DNA from: Arthonia radiata
Taxonomy: Eukaryota > Ascomycota > Arthoniomycetes > Arthoniales > Arthoniaceae
NCBI GenBank assembly: GCA_002989075.1
Contig: PSQN01000017.1
Span: forward strand, 2,363,453-2,427,452
Reading direction: 5' to 3'
Length of the DNA stretch: 64,000 bases
Shown here: piece by piece, positions 32,792 to 43,274 of the stretch
Numbering within the stretch: the first letter of the stretch is position 1
How the letters are laid out: every line of letters begins with the position of its first letter
Made by a program: the position numbers and the translations under genes
The notes under the pieces: model-generated
The model's database searches: none
What the model was told of the DNA's origin: nothing
Seen by the model: the letters and a program-made list of their open reading frames with translations, nothing else

Positions 32792-35700
32792 CTAGGCTGT
32801 CATGTAGAACCTGATACCAGCGGTCATCGTGGTTACCGCCGCAATACAGGCATAAAGCTGAGCTTCAACGCGGCCACTTGCGGCACTAGTCCTCACGTCT
32901 GATGCGCCTGAGTTCGGATCTTCTTTACCACCTGCATTTGCAATGGTAGAGCTGACAAAGGCCACACTGCCATCTGTCCCTGTCGAGGATGCGTTGGGCG
33001 TGCCATTTTCGAAAATTGACGTTCCGCTCCATAGTGCAGAGGTGGTCCCGCTAATGACTGTCGGAGAAGAATCTGGACCCGCTCCGAGCTGCTGAGGATC
33101 GTTGGGGATGTAGCTAACCTTGGGCGAGTTGGCGATGCTCGTGCCGCTGTAGACTGATCCCGCACGCGATGTTGCGGGTGGCCCTGGAGAGATGGTAGCA
33201 TGAACGCTGGAGGAGCTGGCGGCACCTGCTGCGCCGACGGCATGGAATCGAAGTGTTGTACCATCAGAGACTGAGCCTGCAGCCTTTGGGGTGCCATCGA
33301 CGACCAGCTCTGCGCTGCCGTCAGTCGCGAAAGAGGGAAGCGCTTGGGTGATGCCGCCGATGGCGATGTTGCTTGCTCCAGGCGCTAGAGAGACCAAAGT
33401 GCCGCCGATGGTAGCCGCTATGCCTTGAGTGAGGGTCTGGGAGCCATAGACGATTGCACTGGGCGTCTTCATTCCATCTTTTGCAGTATTGGTGTCGGCA
33501 TTTTTGGCGCTGCTGTGTGACCCGGGCCTGTAAGTCGACGCTGCAGAAATAGCCGCTGGTAGGGCTTGCGTACTCGTGCCTATTACGATGTTGCTTGCAC
33601 CGACAGGCAGCGATATCACAGTGCCCTCTAAAGTCGCTGGCTGGCCTCCTGCTGTCAGGGTATGCGAGCCAAGGACTAACGCGGGTGGCGCAGACGTGGC
33701 AGCATCGCCGTCCTCACCGCTGCTCGAGCTGCGCTGGCTGTTCGAAACAACACCAGGGCTGCTTGCGGGGCGGCCTCGACTATTAGACGAGCCTTCTTGA
33801 CCAACACCTACATTTGAAGAAAGACCACCCCGATTCCCTGCATTGCTTGCGGCTTGGCCGTCGCTGGAGACACTTGATGAAGTAATCTTATTCGTCTGGT
33901 CTTGAGAAGCTGCGCTTTCCTCCCTTGGTGAGGCTAAAGCTTGTATGTTCAGAACTGAATTGCCTGTAGTTATGGAAACGGCTGGTGGCGCTGGTGTATT
34001 TTGAGGTACCGGCATGATGATCAGATTTGGGGAGGGCGTGTTTACACTCCCAAGCGACGGAAAGCTGTTGGCCGGGACATTCTGGGCTTGATCTTGTAGA
34101 TTTGTTGCATCGGGAGTAACTTTCTCGGGCGTATGCTGTACGGTTGAACTTGTAATAGGTGGATGGATTCGAATAGGAGGTATTGAAGCAGGGAGTATCT
34201 GAGCTTCAGAGTTCTGCGCTGGTGGAATCTGGGAGATGGATGTTTGAGCCGGGGGCCTTTGTGCAGGGGGAATCTGAGCCGAAGGTATTTGCGCCGGAGA
34301 GGTTTGTGCTGGCGGGTTCTGTGCTGCTGGCTCAGCGGGCTGAACTCCATCAGGAGGTTTTCGCGAAGATGTCGCGGGTTGGCTATCTGGTCGTACTTGC
34401 GAAGGTTCCCCTGGCACTTGTGTCGACGGCGTGTCAGGCCTTGGCTGCGGATTTGCAGCGCCAAAATTGTTGTCGTCGGACTCTCGACGAGGTGGCGATG
34501 CATCAGAATTCACAGCACCAAGTTGCTGACCAAAGCTGCCGGCTACGGTAGTAGGGCCCGACGGCGGCGTAGAGACTTCGGGAGTCTGGATCGGAGGATG
34601 TTGAGGAATATTCGATGGTGCTGCAGCCGATGGGCCACCGATTTCATGGCTCGTTGACGTCACGGTAGCGAAAAATGCCGCTGGGATTTGTTGAACTGGT
34701 GCAATCTCGGGTGCACCGTGAGCGGGCACGCAGCTCTTCAATGCAGCCTCGTCAGGAAACTCACTGCTGAAATTGTGAAAAGACCAAGCAGACGTCTCAA
34801 GTTCGTACGAATGATACCTGCATTAATATTGTCAGCAATGCTTCGGCTTGCACGACGATTATGATAGGCCAGCTGCTGAAAGCGGGTAGCTGTCACCGAG
34901 TAGCATCAGCAGCATATATGAGGTGCAGAAGACCATTATGAATCGGCATAGCGCTAGATAGCTTACCATCCCTTCGAGTCATTGTTGAGGTCAGTGATAG
35001 GAGGCCTAGGGTCTGGTAATAGCGTCGGCGCTGATTTGAAAAATTGTGTGTACCACCCATTCCCAACCTGAGACTCACACGATCCTGAGGTCTGAAGTGT
35101 TCCGTTCCAGAGAAAGTAGTCACTGTATAGTATCGTAGTGGTTGGGTAGGTCAGCGTAATTGTTGTTTTGATTCCAAGGTGTTCAAACATCTGTGTCATG
35201 GTGGTGGTGCGCATCCCGTCGGCATCAGTCTCGGTCGGTATCGTGTGGCTCCCCAGCAATTTCGTGTTGGTCATAAGCGAAGTTCGTGTTTCGTTAGTAG
35301 CATTGTTTACAATCAAAACTTTCGTGAAAGCCGTTATTGTCGTGACGATGTCGTGAGCTATCCAGCGACCGCCAATGATAGCTGGATCTGCGTAGTTCAG
35401 GACACATTCGGCATGACAGTCGCCATTGGTCGGAGGCGGTGTGGTACTCGCAGCAGTAATTGAAATAGTCGAGTCTGGGTCGATGGTGACTGAGCGTGCG
35501 TATTAGCTATTTGTGACCTCTAGAGCGCTCTTACCTGGCCGTCGATAGCATGTTAAGGCTCTCTTTCGGCTAACCAAAGATATCGGATTGGGTCTTGACC
35601 CAGGTGTGAAGACTCCGGAGGCTGTATACACACCTAAGCTTGGATCACTGCTCATCAGCTGACCATGGCCAGAGTCTGGTTGAAGGGGCGTGGCTGAGTC

Positions 35701-35886
35701 TGATAAATCACGGCTTGATGCCTGACTGCTGGATGGAGCTGAGATTGCATCGGAAAGCTGCGCTGACGTCGACATTGTAGTAGCAGTCTGCGAAAGGCTT
35801 CCTGTGACGAGATTGAGACCAGCATTTTCGGCAGCAAGTATACAAACATTAAAGAGCAGAGAGCCGAGCACAACGTGAAGCCCCAT
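32792..35886 (-). CDS. Mucin-like secreted/surface protein, 966 aa
   Basis: Exons are 35535-35886, 34967-35489 and 32792-34817, with introns of 45 bp (GTAAGA donor, ACGCTCAG acceptor) and 149 bp (GTAAGC donor, AATGCAG acceptor), all in phase. The ATG at 35884-35886 opens a signal peptide (MGLHVVLGSLLFNVCILAA). Residues about 120-310 form an extracellular-looking domain with Cys (CHAECVLNYADPAIIGGRW), several N-glycosylation sites and FLWNGTLQTSGSCESQ. Then come a Pro/Gln/Ala stretch with PPAQ repeats and a long Ser/Thr-rich region. Two copies of a fungal surface module lie near residues 667 (GSHTLTAGGQPATLEGTVIS) and 745 (GSQTLTQGIAATIGGTLVSL), each ending in a GASNI..G..TQALP phrase. A hydrophobic tail (LYACIAAVTTMTAGI) suggests GPI anchoring. 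Function is unknown; adhesion or wall roles are inference. Confidence 0.8.
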
Positions 35887-36998
35887 GCTGTCCACATCAG
35901 ACACTCAAGCGTCCTGCAGGCATGGAACTCACAAGAAACCACGCGCGGTCGGCCAACACGCGACAGACTAAGCCCGAGGTTTAAAGGATGTGAAGATTGA
36001 TTTACATGTCGCTCGAGGTAGTCTGCCATCCTATCCCGGGTGCCAGTCAGTGGCCAAAGAAGGCCTGTGAGCCGCGCTTGCATGTTTGATATTCCTTGTG
36101 GCTCCTAAATGACATTCATACATCTGGTAAGAGATCAACTTGCAGAGGGAACTAAATCGAGGTTGACGAGTATTCGGAGCGCTAGGCCGGAATTGGAAAC
36201 TATCCTGGCACTGGAGGGTCTCTTCAATACATAAGAGACGGGAGCCCAGGCTGCTTTCATGTTTTGGGACGTTCGAAATTCACCTGAAACGAAGCTAGTG
36301 GAAGTCAATGGTGGACTGAGACTGCTGAAGGAGCTCTCATGTCTGCCCATGCTCTTCACTTGAGTCGACCGGGAAGGCTGAAGTGGTGTTGAAAGAATGT
36401 CAACCACCAAGTACTGGATGCCAGATTGATGGTGTGGGAATTGAAAACAGCTCGCAGACTGTGCAGGGCCAGCTCTCGGCGTCATACACTATGCTCTTGA
36501 TGTCGTACCACTTTCTCACTGACGTGAGGTAAGGATGATCATCCTAGCGCTTGCTTCTTTTTCTGCTCTGGGCGGCTCTTCAACCTCATTTCTGGTCACT
36601 CGCTCATCGCACCTCCGTTACTGCACGATACTTATCCTCGTCTTGCTCAAGATCCGGTTGAAACCACTGTCCTGCCATTTCCCCTCTTCCTGATTAAAGC
36701 TCAAACGTCTCCTGGCTCTCCTTGAAGCTTCTTTACGATCGACTTCCTCCCTCCACAGTCAAGGTTCAGGCGTCCCAGGAAATGGTCTACGACTGTACCC
36801 AAAAGAAGCAATAGGAACTAGCTGAGCCGGCTCCTACACTGGAGAGTAAAGAGCTGGTCTCACTGATCTGGAGGAGTTGGCAGCGCAAAGCTGCCCCTTC
36901 CATTGGGTTGAATAAATAGTCAGCTCTTAAAGATATATCTGGTACATTGTACAATTCATACACGGTCATTGAGTCGTTATGCTGCTCGTGCGCTTGCG
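35887..36998. other. Intergenic (1.1 kb)
   Basis: This is the promoter of the mucin-like gene and 3' flank of the GT31-like gene. No supported coding region. Confidence 0.55.
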
Positions 36999-38483
36999 TC
37001 AGTGGGCTTGCCAACAGACTTCGACGATTGAGCCAGGGTCCAGATTGCTGCTGTAAGCCACATAGAATTGCCGCACACTGCCATCGCTTTCAGTCGTGAC
37101 TCCACGCAGACGGTATGACTGTTTGTCTTCGTCTCTGCGTCTCAGAGGGCCGAGCGAATGCAAGAAGCTCATGGCGCCGTTGCCACCACTGTGTTCCGGA
37201 TCCCAACTCTCCCAAGTTTTCTCGATAGATTTATCATCACCTGCCCAGCCATTGCTGTGTCGCACAATAGAGAAGCCGTTGGTCAATATCCATCCATCAT
37301 GTAATTGGAAGCGTTTCAGAACGCATTCAGCACCACAAATGGCAGCCACGGCGGTCATGGCGACCACGTCCAGGTGTATCCATGACTTCCAGTGATGGAT
37401 GGACTGGGGAAGCTCACGGCCGGATTCGTAGAAGCCCGACTGATCTAGCGCAAGATCCATTTGGTGTAGACCCTTTTCCCACGAAAGTTTGGTTGTTGTG
37501 TGCTGATAGATGCACTGGGAAATGCGCCAGTCTGCCGTGAAGCCGACTGCAAAGCATGTGTCGTATACTTCGTTGAGCTCATCCATAAGTGGCGTCGACA
37601 GAAACACACCCGCCCCACCGAAGGCCCAAACACCCCAGCTGGCAATCTGATCCGAGTTTTCGGACAGACCTCCAATGTACTGAGATTTCGACGAGTCGTA
37701 TTGATCAAGCATCCTGAGCAATGCAACCATGGACATGAAAAAGGTGTCGTCGTCAATGAACGCCATCCATTCTGTATGTGGCTGCTTCAACGATTGGAAG
37801 AGCTTGATGTGAGAGAAGTAACGGTCGTCCATCTTGTCAGTCGACTCGCTGATCTCGAGTTTGATGTTCATCGAGCCAGCCCGATCGAGCGTCTCCTGGA
37901 TGCCTTCAGCAGGCTCGACTACTGCGTGTATGCGTGCGCCGTTACCACTAGACCAGTAGCTAAAGGCTTCCAAAGAATCGTTCAGTCTCTTGACGGTTGT
38001 TGCTACGCCGAATAGTATATGTGATGCATCAGGCCGTTTCTTGGGCAAAGGTGGGAGGATCGGGGACCCTGTGCTGGCCGGTATGTTCGTCTCGGCATTC
38101 TTCAGAGATGCGTTGGCGTCGTCGGTGGGAGCATAGAGGGGAACGTTGCGGAGGTCGGGTATATCGATATTCAATTTTTGCACACGTAGATCATTTCGCT
38201 GGCTGGAACCGAAGGATGGTTTCAAATTTATGCGTGCGTATTTCACAGCCTTTTGGTCAGGTTTGACGAGGCCATGATCCCGTAAGAGGGTCAGGTTGGC
38301 TGCGCAGGTGCCTGAACTTTGGGGATTCCGGAAGCGAGGGAGGTAGCCGGCGGTAGCTGATTCAGGATTCCAGAAGGATTGATGAAGGACGACGAAGAAT
38401 AGGATACCGCCGAGCAGGAGGAGAGGAAGCGACCAACGCCGCGAGGGAGTGACAAGCGTGGACATGAATGGGTGGGCCGGCAT
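36999..38483 (-). CDS. GT31-like (Fringe-type) glycosyltransferase, type II membrane
   Basis: One 494-aa exon starts at the ATG at 38481-38483 (a second Met is at residue 7). A signal anchor at about residues 17-36 (WSLPLLLLGGILFFVVLH) follows a short basic cytosolic tail, the layout of Golgi type II enzymes. The catalytic domain begins HILFGVATTVKRLNDSLEAF near residue 155. The metal-binding DDD is in MAFIDDDTFF (residues 244-246), and the Fringe-like FGGAGVFLSTPLMDEL follows. HHWKSW and a C-terminal beta-rich segment complete the fungal form. Family members transfer sugars from UDP-sugars to glycans in the secretory pathway; donor and acceptor cannot be read here. Neighbouring surface-protein genes fit a wall or secretion setting, but that link is inference. 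Confidence 0.85.
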   Translation of the reverse strand: MPAHPFMSTLVTPSRRWSLPLLLLGGILFFVVLHQSFWNPESATAGYLPRFRNPQSSGTCAANLTLLRDHGLVKPDQKAVKYARINLKPSFGSSQRNDLRVQKLNIDIPDLRNVPLYAPTDDANASLKNAETNIPASTGSPILPPLPKKRPDASHILFGVATTVKRLNDSLEAFSYWSSGNGARIHAVVEPAEGIQETLDRAGSMNIKLEISESTDKMDDRYFSHIKLFQSLKQPHTEWMAFIDDDTFFMSMVALLRMLDQYDSSKSQYIGGLSENSDQIASWGVWAFGGAGVFLSTPLMDELNEVYDTCFAVGFTADWRISQCIYQHTTTKLSWEKGLHQMDLALDQSGFYESGRELPQSIHHWKSWIHLDVVAMTAVAAICGAECVLKRFQLHDGWILTNGFSIVRHSNGWAGDDKSIEKTWESWDPEHSGGNGAMSFLHSLGPLRRRDEDKQSYRLRGVTTESDGSVRQFYVAYSSNLDPGSIVEVCWQAH

Positions 38484-39265
38484 TTGGGGAGGAGAAGAGA
38501 GGAATGCAGGCGGACGTCAGGAACAGTCCACTTGTCTGGCGCAAGTTTCACCATTCAAGGGTGACAGGTGCTGTGAGAGGCAGGATACATGGCTACAAGG
38601 GTGATGCAGGCGTGCTCCCCGTTTTTGTTTGTTCGACGGAGTACAGACAGGACAGACGCAGGAGCTCAACAAACTTGGTGACGAGCGTTTTTAGCTGGAT
38701 ACACTCGCCGGTCATTGAAGGGCGGCCTCGAATAAGCTTATCGTACTCAGCGCGACCATGCCCCTTTCAGTCACCACGTCTCCCGATGCAGCAATGCTCG
38801 AAGGGCGCTATACTGGAATCATGCTAGTCTTCCACAGATGATGCTATCTTTACTCCTAGAGTACGAGGGCCTGATTCGCTTCACAGAGCAATCACAGGAC
38901 CCGGATGCACGGAGGCTCAGGCGGCATTTGACTTCCCCACCATGCCATCACTCATATCAATATCGCTTCATTTCCGCCGCCGTTGAGCATCACAGAGCAT
39001 CACATCTCCCTACACCCTCAACGGCGAGGGCAATCATCCCTCGCCCTTTGCGCTACCTCGAGTTTGTACTCTTGAGCTGTTGCACCAAGCGTACCGGGCT
39101 ACTGGTACACGGCGAAGCATTTACCGCGTTATGGCAAGACGTTCACGCACATGCATGCACGCGTAGCAGCACGCCTTGCAAAGACTGCCCAGAACATCAT
39201 GATCCAAGAGGCAACAGCATGCACCTCTTCGCGGTGGAAAGCTTTCCTCAACGCTACGAACAAGC
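38484..39265. other. Intergenic: promoter of the GT31-like gene and 3' flank of the esterase gene
   Basis: No gene or repeat seen. Confidence 0.6.
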
Positions 39266-40378
39266 CTAGCTGACAGTTGTTCCTGCCTCCAGCTGCTTCG
39301 CAATCTGCTGCGCGAGGGCGTCGTGTATCGGGAAGGTTGGATGCAACGAGTTCAGCCACAAGTATTGGTTGACGGGCAAGCCACACGAGGGATCAAAGGT
39401 GTTTTGCGCAGGCGTCCCGTTCTGGTACGCGGCGCAGTATGCGGTTGTGTTCTTGTAAACGGCCGTCTGGGGAAAGCTTGCAGGATTTGCCAGCACTTGA
39501 TCGAAGAGGGCGTTGGTGTCGAAGTAGAACACAGTCGCGTCGGCGTATGTGGCGAAGTTTCTTGCCATCTGCCGCACTTGCTCGTTGAAGTCAGCAATGA
39601 CTGGAGCCAGGTACAATGCCCCAGCGTCGCCTTGCACTGTCACCTGAGGGGACTTGTCCGTTGGAGGCACGTTGAGGAATAGGAAGTTGCGAGCGCCGGC
39701 TTCGTATTCCTCCTCGATCAAACTGGCATAGACCTTAATGATCTCCGCATTGAGCGTCTGATTCCACGAACTTGTGACATCGTTGATCCCAATAAAGGTG
39801 GCGAACAAGCTGTTTGCAGACGTCCACTCCGCCGTCGTTTCATCGACGTAATAGGGAAAGAATTCATCGTTCACTTGCTGGATAAGGCTCAAGACGCTAG
39901 GCTGGTACGGCTTCACGAGGTTGGCGTCGACGGTAGCGCCACCATATGCGAGGTTGTACGTCTCTATCAAGCTCCGGTTGTAAGCCACAGTCAAGTAGTC
40001 GACCCAGTTCGGGCCGTTGGAAGAAGTATAACCCGGATAAGCTGGATTGCCCAAGGGGAAGATAGTACTTGGCTGGGACCCCGCGGGGTCAAACCCGGTT
40101 TGTGTGTAGGAATCACCGAAGACGAAAAGCTTCTTGACGTTTGACCACCCCGTCCAGTATTTGCCCGGTGCTTGACTGACTAAGCCAACGGCTTGACCCG
40201 CGTCTGCCGATGGAGAAAAGACTTTGGACGAGCCTCGTGGAGGGCTGGGTACGCTTGGAGGTGCAGGCCCAGTCAGTGGATGTACTGAAGGAATGACATC
40301 TTCCAGCACAGGTGCCGCCAGGGTGAGCATGGCAAGATTGGCTGCAATGGCAACGATAGTAGCTGCGTGTGAATGCAT
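39266..40378 (-). CDS. Secreted GDSL/SGNH esterase, CE16 (acetylesterase) type
   Basis: One exon from the ATG at 40376-40378 gives 370 aa. The signal peptide is MHSHAATIVAIAANLAMLTL with cleavage near LAAP. Block I is LFVFGDSYTQTGFDP (catalytic Ser near residue 90), preceded by the Trp-rich lead WTGWSNVKK typical of CE16. The block III-like FIGINDVTSSW lies near 197-207 and the His block LWLNSLHPTFPIHDALAQQI near 345-364. Several N-glycosylation sequons are visible. CE16 enzymes remove acetyl groups from xylo- and cello-oligosaccharides released during plant-wall breakdown. The substrate is inferred from the family; another SGNH hydrolase activity is possible. Confidence 0.88.
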   Translation of the reverse strand: MHSHAATIVAIAANLAMLTLAAPVLEDVIPSVHPLTGPAPPSVPSPPRGSSKVFSPSADAGQAVGLVSQAPGKYWTGWSNVKKLFVFGDSYTQTGFDPAGSQPSTIFPLGNPAYPGYTSSNGPNWVDYLTVAYNRSLIETYNLAYGGATVDANLVKPYQPSVLSLIQQVNDEFFPYYVDETTAEWTSANSLFATFIGINDVTSSWNQTLNAEIIKVYASLIEEEYEAGARNFLFLNVPPTDKSPQVTVQGDAGALYLAPVIADFNEQVRQMARNFATYADATVFYFDTNALFDQVLANPASFPQTAVYKNTTAYCAAYQNGTPAQNTFDPSCGLPVNQYLWLNSLHPTFPIHDALAQQIAKQLEAGTTVS

Positions 40379-41025
40379 ATCGACGAGTGTTGTCGACACG
40401 GATCTGCGTTTCCATCAAGAGACCGGATCGTCGACATGACTTATAGTAGAAACTGAAAGCATTATCAAATCTGCAACCCAATGGTCATGCTGGTAGCGCG
40501 TGGAGGCTTGTGTGGGGAGTGCAGCACGAATAGGCAGGTCTCCTCGAATTATCCTTGTCAAGTTGTGCGACTGTGCCATTATGTCGACTTCGGACGGTCG
40601 GAATGAAACGAAAAGCTTTGCGATTGAATTTGCATGCGATTGACTTGGATCATGGTATTGCGATGGAATGGCGCTCGTAGGCAAGCATCTTGCGCAGGGG
40701 TCATGATGTCTCCGTTCCATCATGTGACACTCAAACCTAGCGAAACAAATGGATCTTGGCTGCCTCAGAAAATGTTTGTAATCGACAGCACATACCTCGC
40801 TGGTCACGGTATTTAGTACATTGCGAAGACTTGGCCCAGAGGCTCTCAAGGTCCAATATGCTCGATGGCCTCAGAACGCGGATCTCAAAGCTTTTCTAAC
40901 CCGGACCGGAATCCCATCCTGCCCATAGCCGAAGGTCGTAATTCTGTACAGATGTCGTAAAGTCGTTGCTGTCTGCCAAGCCCCGTCCTGGCTCTATCAA
41001 TGCCAGGCCAGCTGTCTAAATCGGA
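40379..41025. other. Intergenic: promoter of the esterase gene
   Basis: No supported gene; a 144-codon minus frame at 40415-40849 lacks an ATG in context and any domain. Confidence 0.55.
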
Positions 41026-42514
41026 CTAATCGATAGCCATGCGCGACGGTCCGGGAGCACCAAGTGGGACATCATTCCCACTTCCCACTAGCTTGTCCAT
41101 ATCGCTGCTGCCAGCGCGCCTCCTCATTTGCCTGTCGCTCATGATGTGGGGCTTGAGGCCCTTGTGGAAGTTCAGGGTGACGATGGTTGCGTAGATGATA
41201 GTGATGACAAGCAGCGCAACCGTGAGGGATGCAAATGTGGTGAGCGAGTGGCGCGCTGGCAAGTAGTCGCGCGCCTTGGGCGAGAAATACATTCGAAACA
41301 ATTTAAAGCAGAAATAGGCGAGCGCGCCAAAGTAGACCACCTGCATCGCGTCAGCCCTCAATTATGCTTCTTTATGAAAGGAATTGGCACGACTCACAAT
41401 GATCAAAAGCATCCCCCATACAGACTCTCGCCGAGTCCAGAAAGCTGCTAGAAAGAGGAGTAAGATCGTGACAGGTATTGCAGCTATTGTGAGGCCGAAC
41501 TCGATATACGCGCTGGCATTTCTTCTCGGCAGTATCACCACAAACTGTACTGTGAACGCCAGAAAAAAGAAGAAGTCGAATTTGAGAAGAGCGATGTAGA
41601 TCTGCAGAAGATGAGTTAGCTCGTCGATTATGGACAGCTTACCAAATAACTTACTTGGTAGGAAAGGTAGCGACGCCGTAAGCGTAGGTCAGCACTGATA
41701 TGTTTATAGATGGACCATGCGAACTCGTCGTAGAGCTTCCACGCTAAAAAGGAGAGGATGAGGGTCATAACTCCAAGAAACACTGGAGTCGCGATGGCAA
41801 TCGGCTGTGCTTGTTTCCAGAAGTTGTCCCGGATGAAATCGCTGCTATCCGAGATCTCGTCGCGACGAGATAGGCGGAGCGATGGAGCTGGAGAGCCGGC
41901 GTCTGGCTGCACCTCGGGGTGGCTGTAATGTTTGAAAGCATCGCCAATCTGATCGTATTGCACGGCAGCTTCTATGACCAGCCCGACATTATATATGCAC
42001 AGGCCGATGATTTGAATTGTGTTCTTGAGCCTCAGTGCGTCGTAGACGAGAACTAGTTGGTACAAAAAGCCAAAGATAAATAAGGATAAGTAGGTCGCAA
42101 CGACTTTGGAGACGGTAGAATCGTGTGCTGCGGGTAGAAGGTCGGACTGGAACCTCGCGAAAAGATAGCTGCAAAACGTTAGATCAGTATGGGGATTGTA
42201 GATTGCATCAGGCTTGAGAGCGCCTCCGCGAATGCAAAGATCATATGTACATACCCCTCGAGTACGAGCGCGATGATAGTCTGAAACAGCGAGACCCCGC
42301 TGAAAGCGTATTGCCATTTCGATTGCGGAGTGTATAAAAGCGGTGTCCTTCTGTTTTGATCTGCGGCGCCTCCTGTTGCGAAGCCTTCTCTTTGATGGTA
42401 TCCGCCGCCAGCATAGGTGAAGGACCTGTCCATTCCTGGGAAAGTCGACTCTGCGTAGGATCTTTCTGAGACGGAACCTCCTAGAAGTGATGATCGTGCC
42501 TCGTGCTTGGCCAT
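41026..42514 (-). CDS. UPF0658 Golgi apparatus multi-span membrane protein
   Basis: Four exons (42255-42514, 41655-42168, 41398-41601, 41026-41340) with good junctions encode 430 aa, and all phases close. After an N-terminal cytosolic region (MAKHEARSSLLGG) the first span is YAFSGVSLFQTIIALVLEG. The most conserved part then follows: YLFARFQSDLLPA, FIFGFLYQLVLVYDALRLKN and TIQIIGLCIYNVGLVIEAAV. Further spans are TPVFLGVMTLILSFLAWKLY, ending at DEFAWSIYKHISADL, then the hydrophobic exon 3 (IYIALLKFDFFFFLAF type) and VVYFGALAYFCFKLFRMYF. The C-terminal tail is polar. I count about seven spans. The family is named from a fission-yeast Golgi protein; its biochemical role is unknown. Lipid or vesicle functions would be guesses. 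Confidence 0.9.
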
Positions 42515-43274
42515 CTGATATTGACTTGGAGGTCTGGGCAATTCCTGTGTGTTGTCGGGCCGCCGCGCAGCGGCCAAGACCCGCACTTGAGAATAGAGCG
42601 AGAATCCAATGGTCGGTGACAAGAGGCGGCGATGGATGGAGGTGACTCTGATTCGACGCCTGAAAGGCTAATCAGGAGGTCTCGAGGGATGCTGCGACAC
42701 AAGTGTGGGTGGTCGAGGGCTCAACCAAGATAGACGGCGTGATGAGGCTAGGGTTTGTAATTTGAGAGTGCTCGCTCAGCGAGATGGCAAGGCGAAGGCT
42801 CGAGTTAAGCAGAGTTTCAGGAATGAATATTGTCCGTAAATAGGGCGACCGCAGTTAGAATACGGGAGGCCAAGGTGGTGAGACTGGTACCACTGGCCCC
42901 GTGCGGTAGACGTGGCTGAGTCTGAAAGCGCGGGCAGTACGCTGGATTATCGCGCCACTGCGGCTCAACGATCAACCAAAATTGGCTCTGCTGAGGGATG
43001 AGAAATACAAAGTAGGGCTTATAGGAGGTATGGAAGATGGTCGTACGCCTCTTGAAACATGAGACGACTCTCGCCCGCAAGGGCCTCCTTGGGTCCTCCA
43101 AGCGCGGCTGGCCAAGAGACTTGGCATGTATGTATCACAGCAATCGTCACGTGCATTAAGTTTGCGCCAGATATACCGTCTTCGTTGATACCAACAGTCT
43201 GCGTGCCCACTATCAAACTTCTCCATGACATTCTGACACTATTGCAGACAGGTAATTGCGTTGTTCCTCCTGTG
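42515..43274. other. Intergenic: promoter of the UPF0658 gene and 3' flank of the MFS gene
   Basis: No supported gene. Confidence 0.6.
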
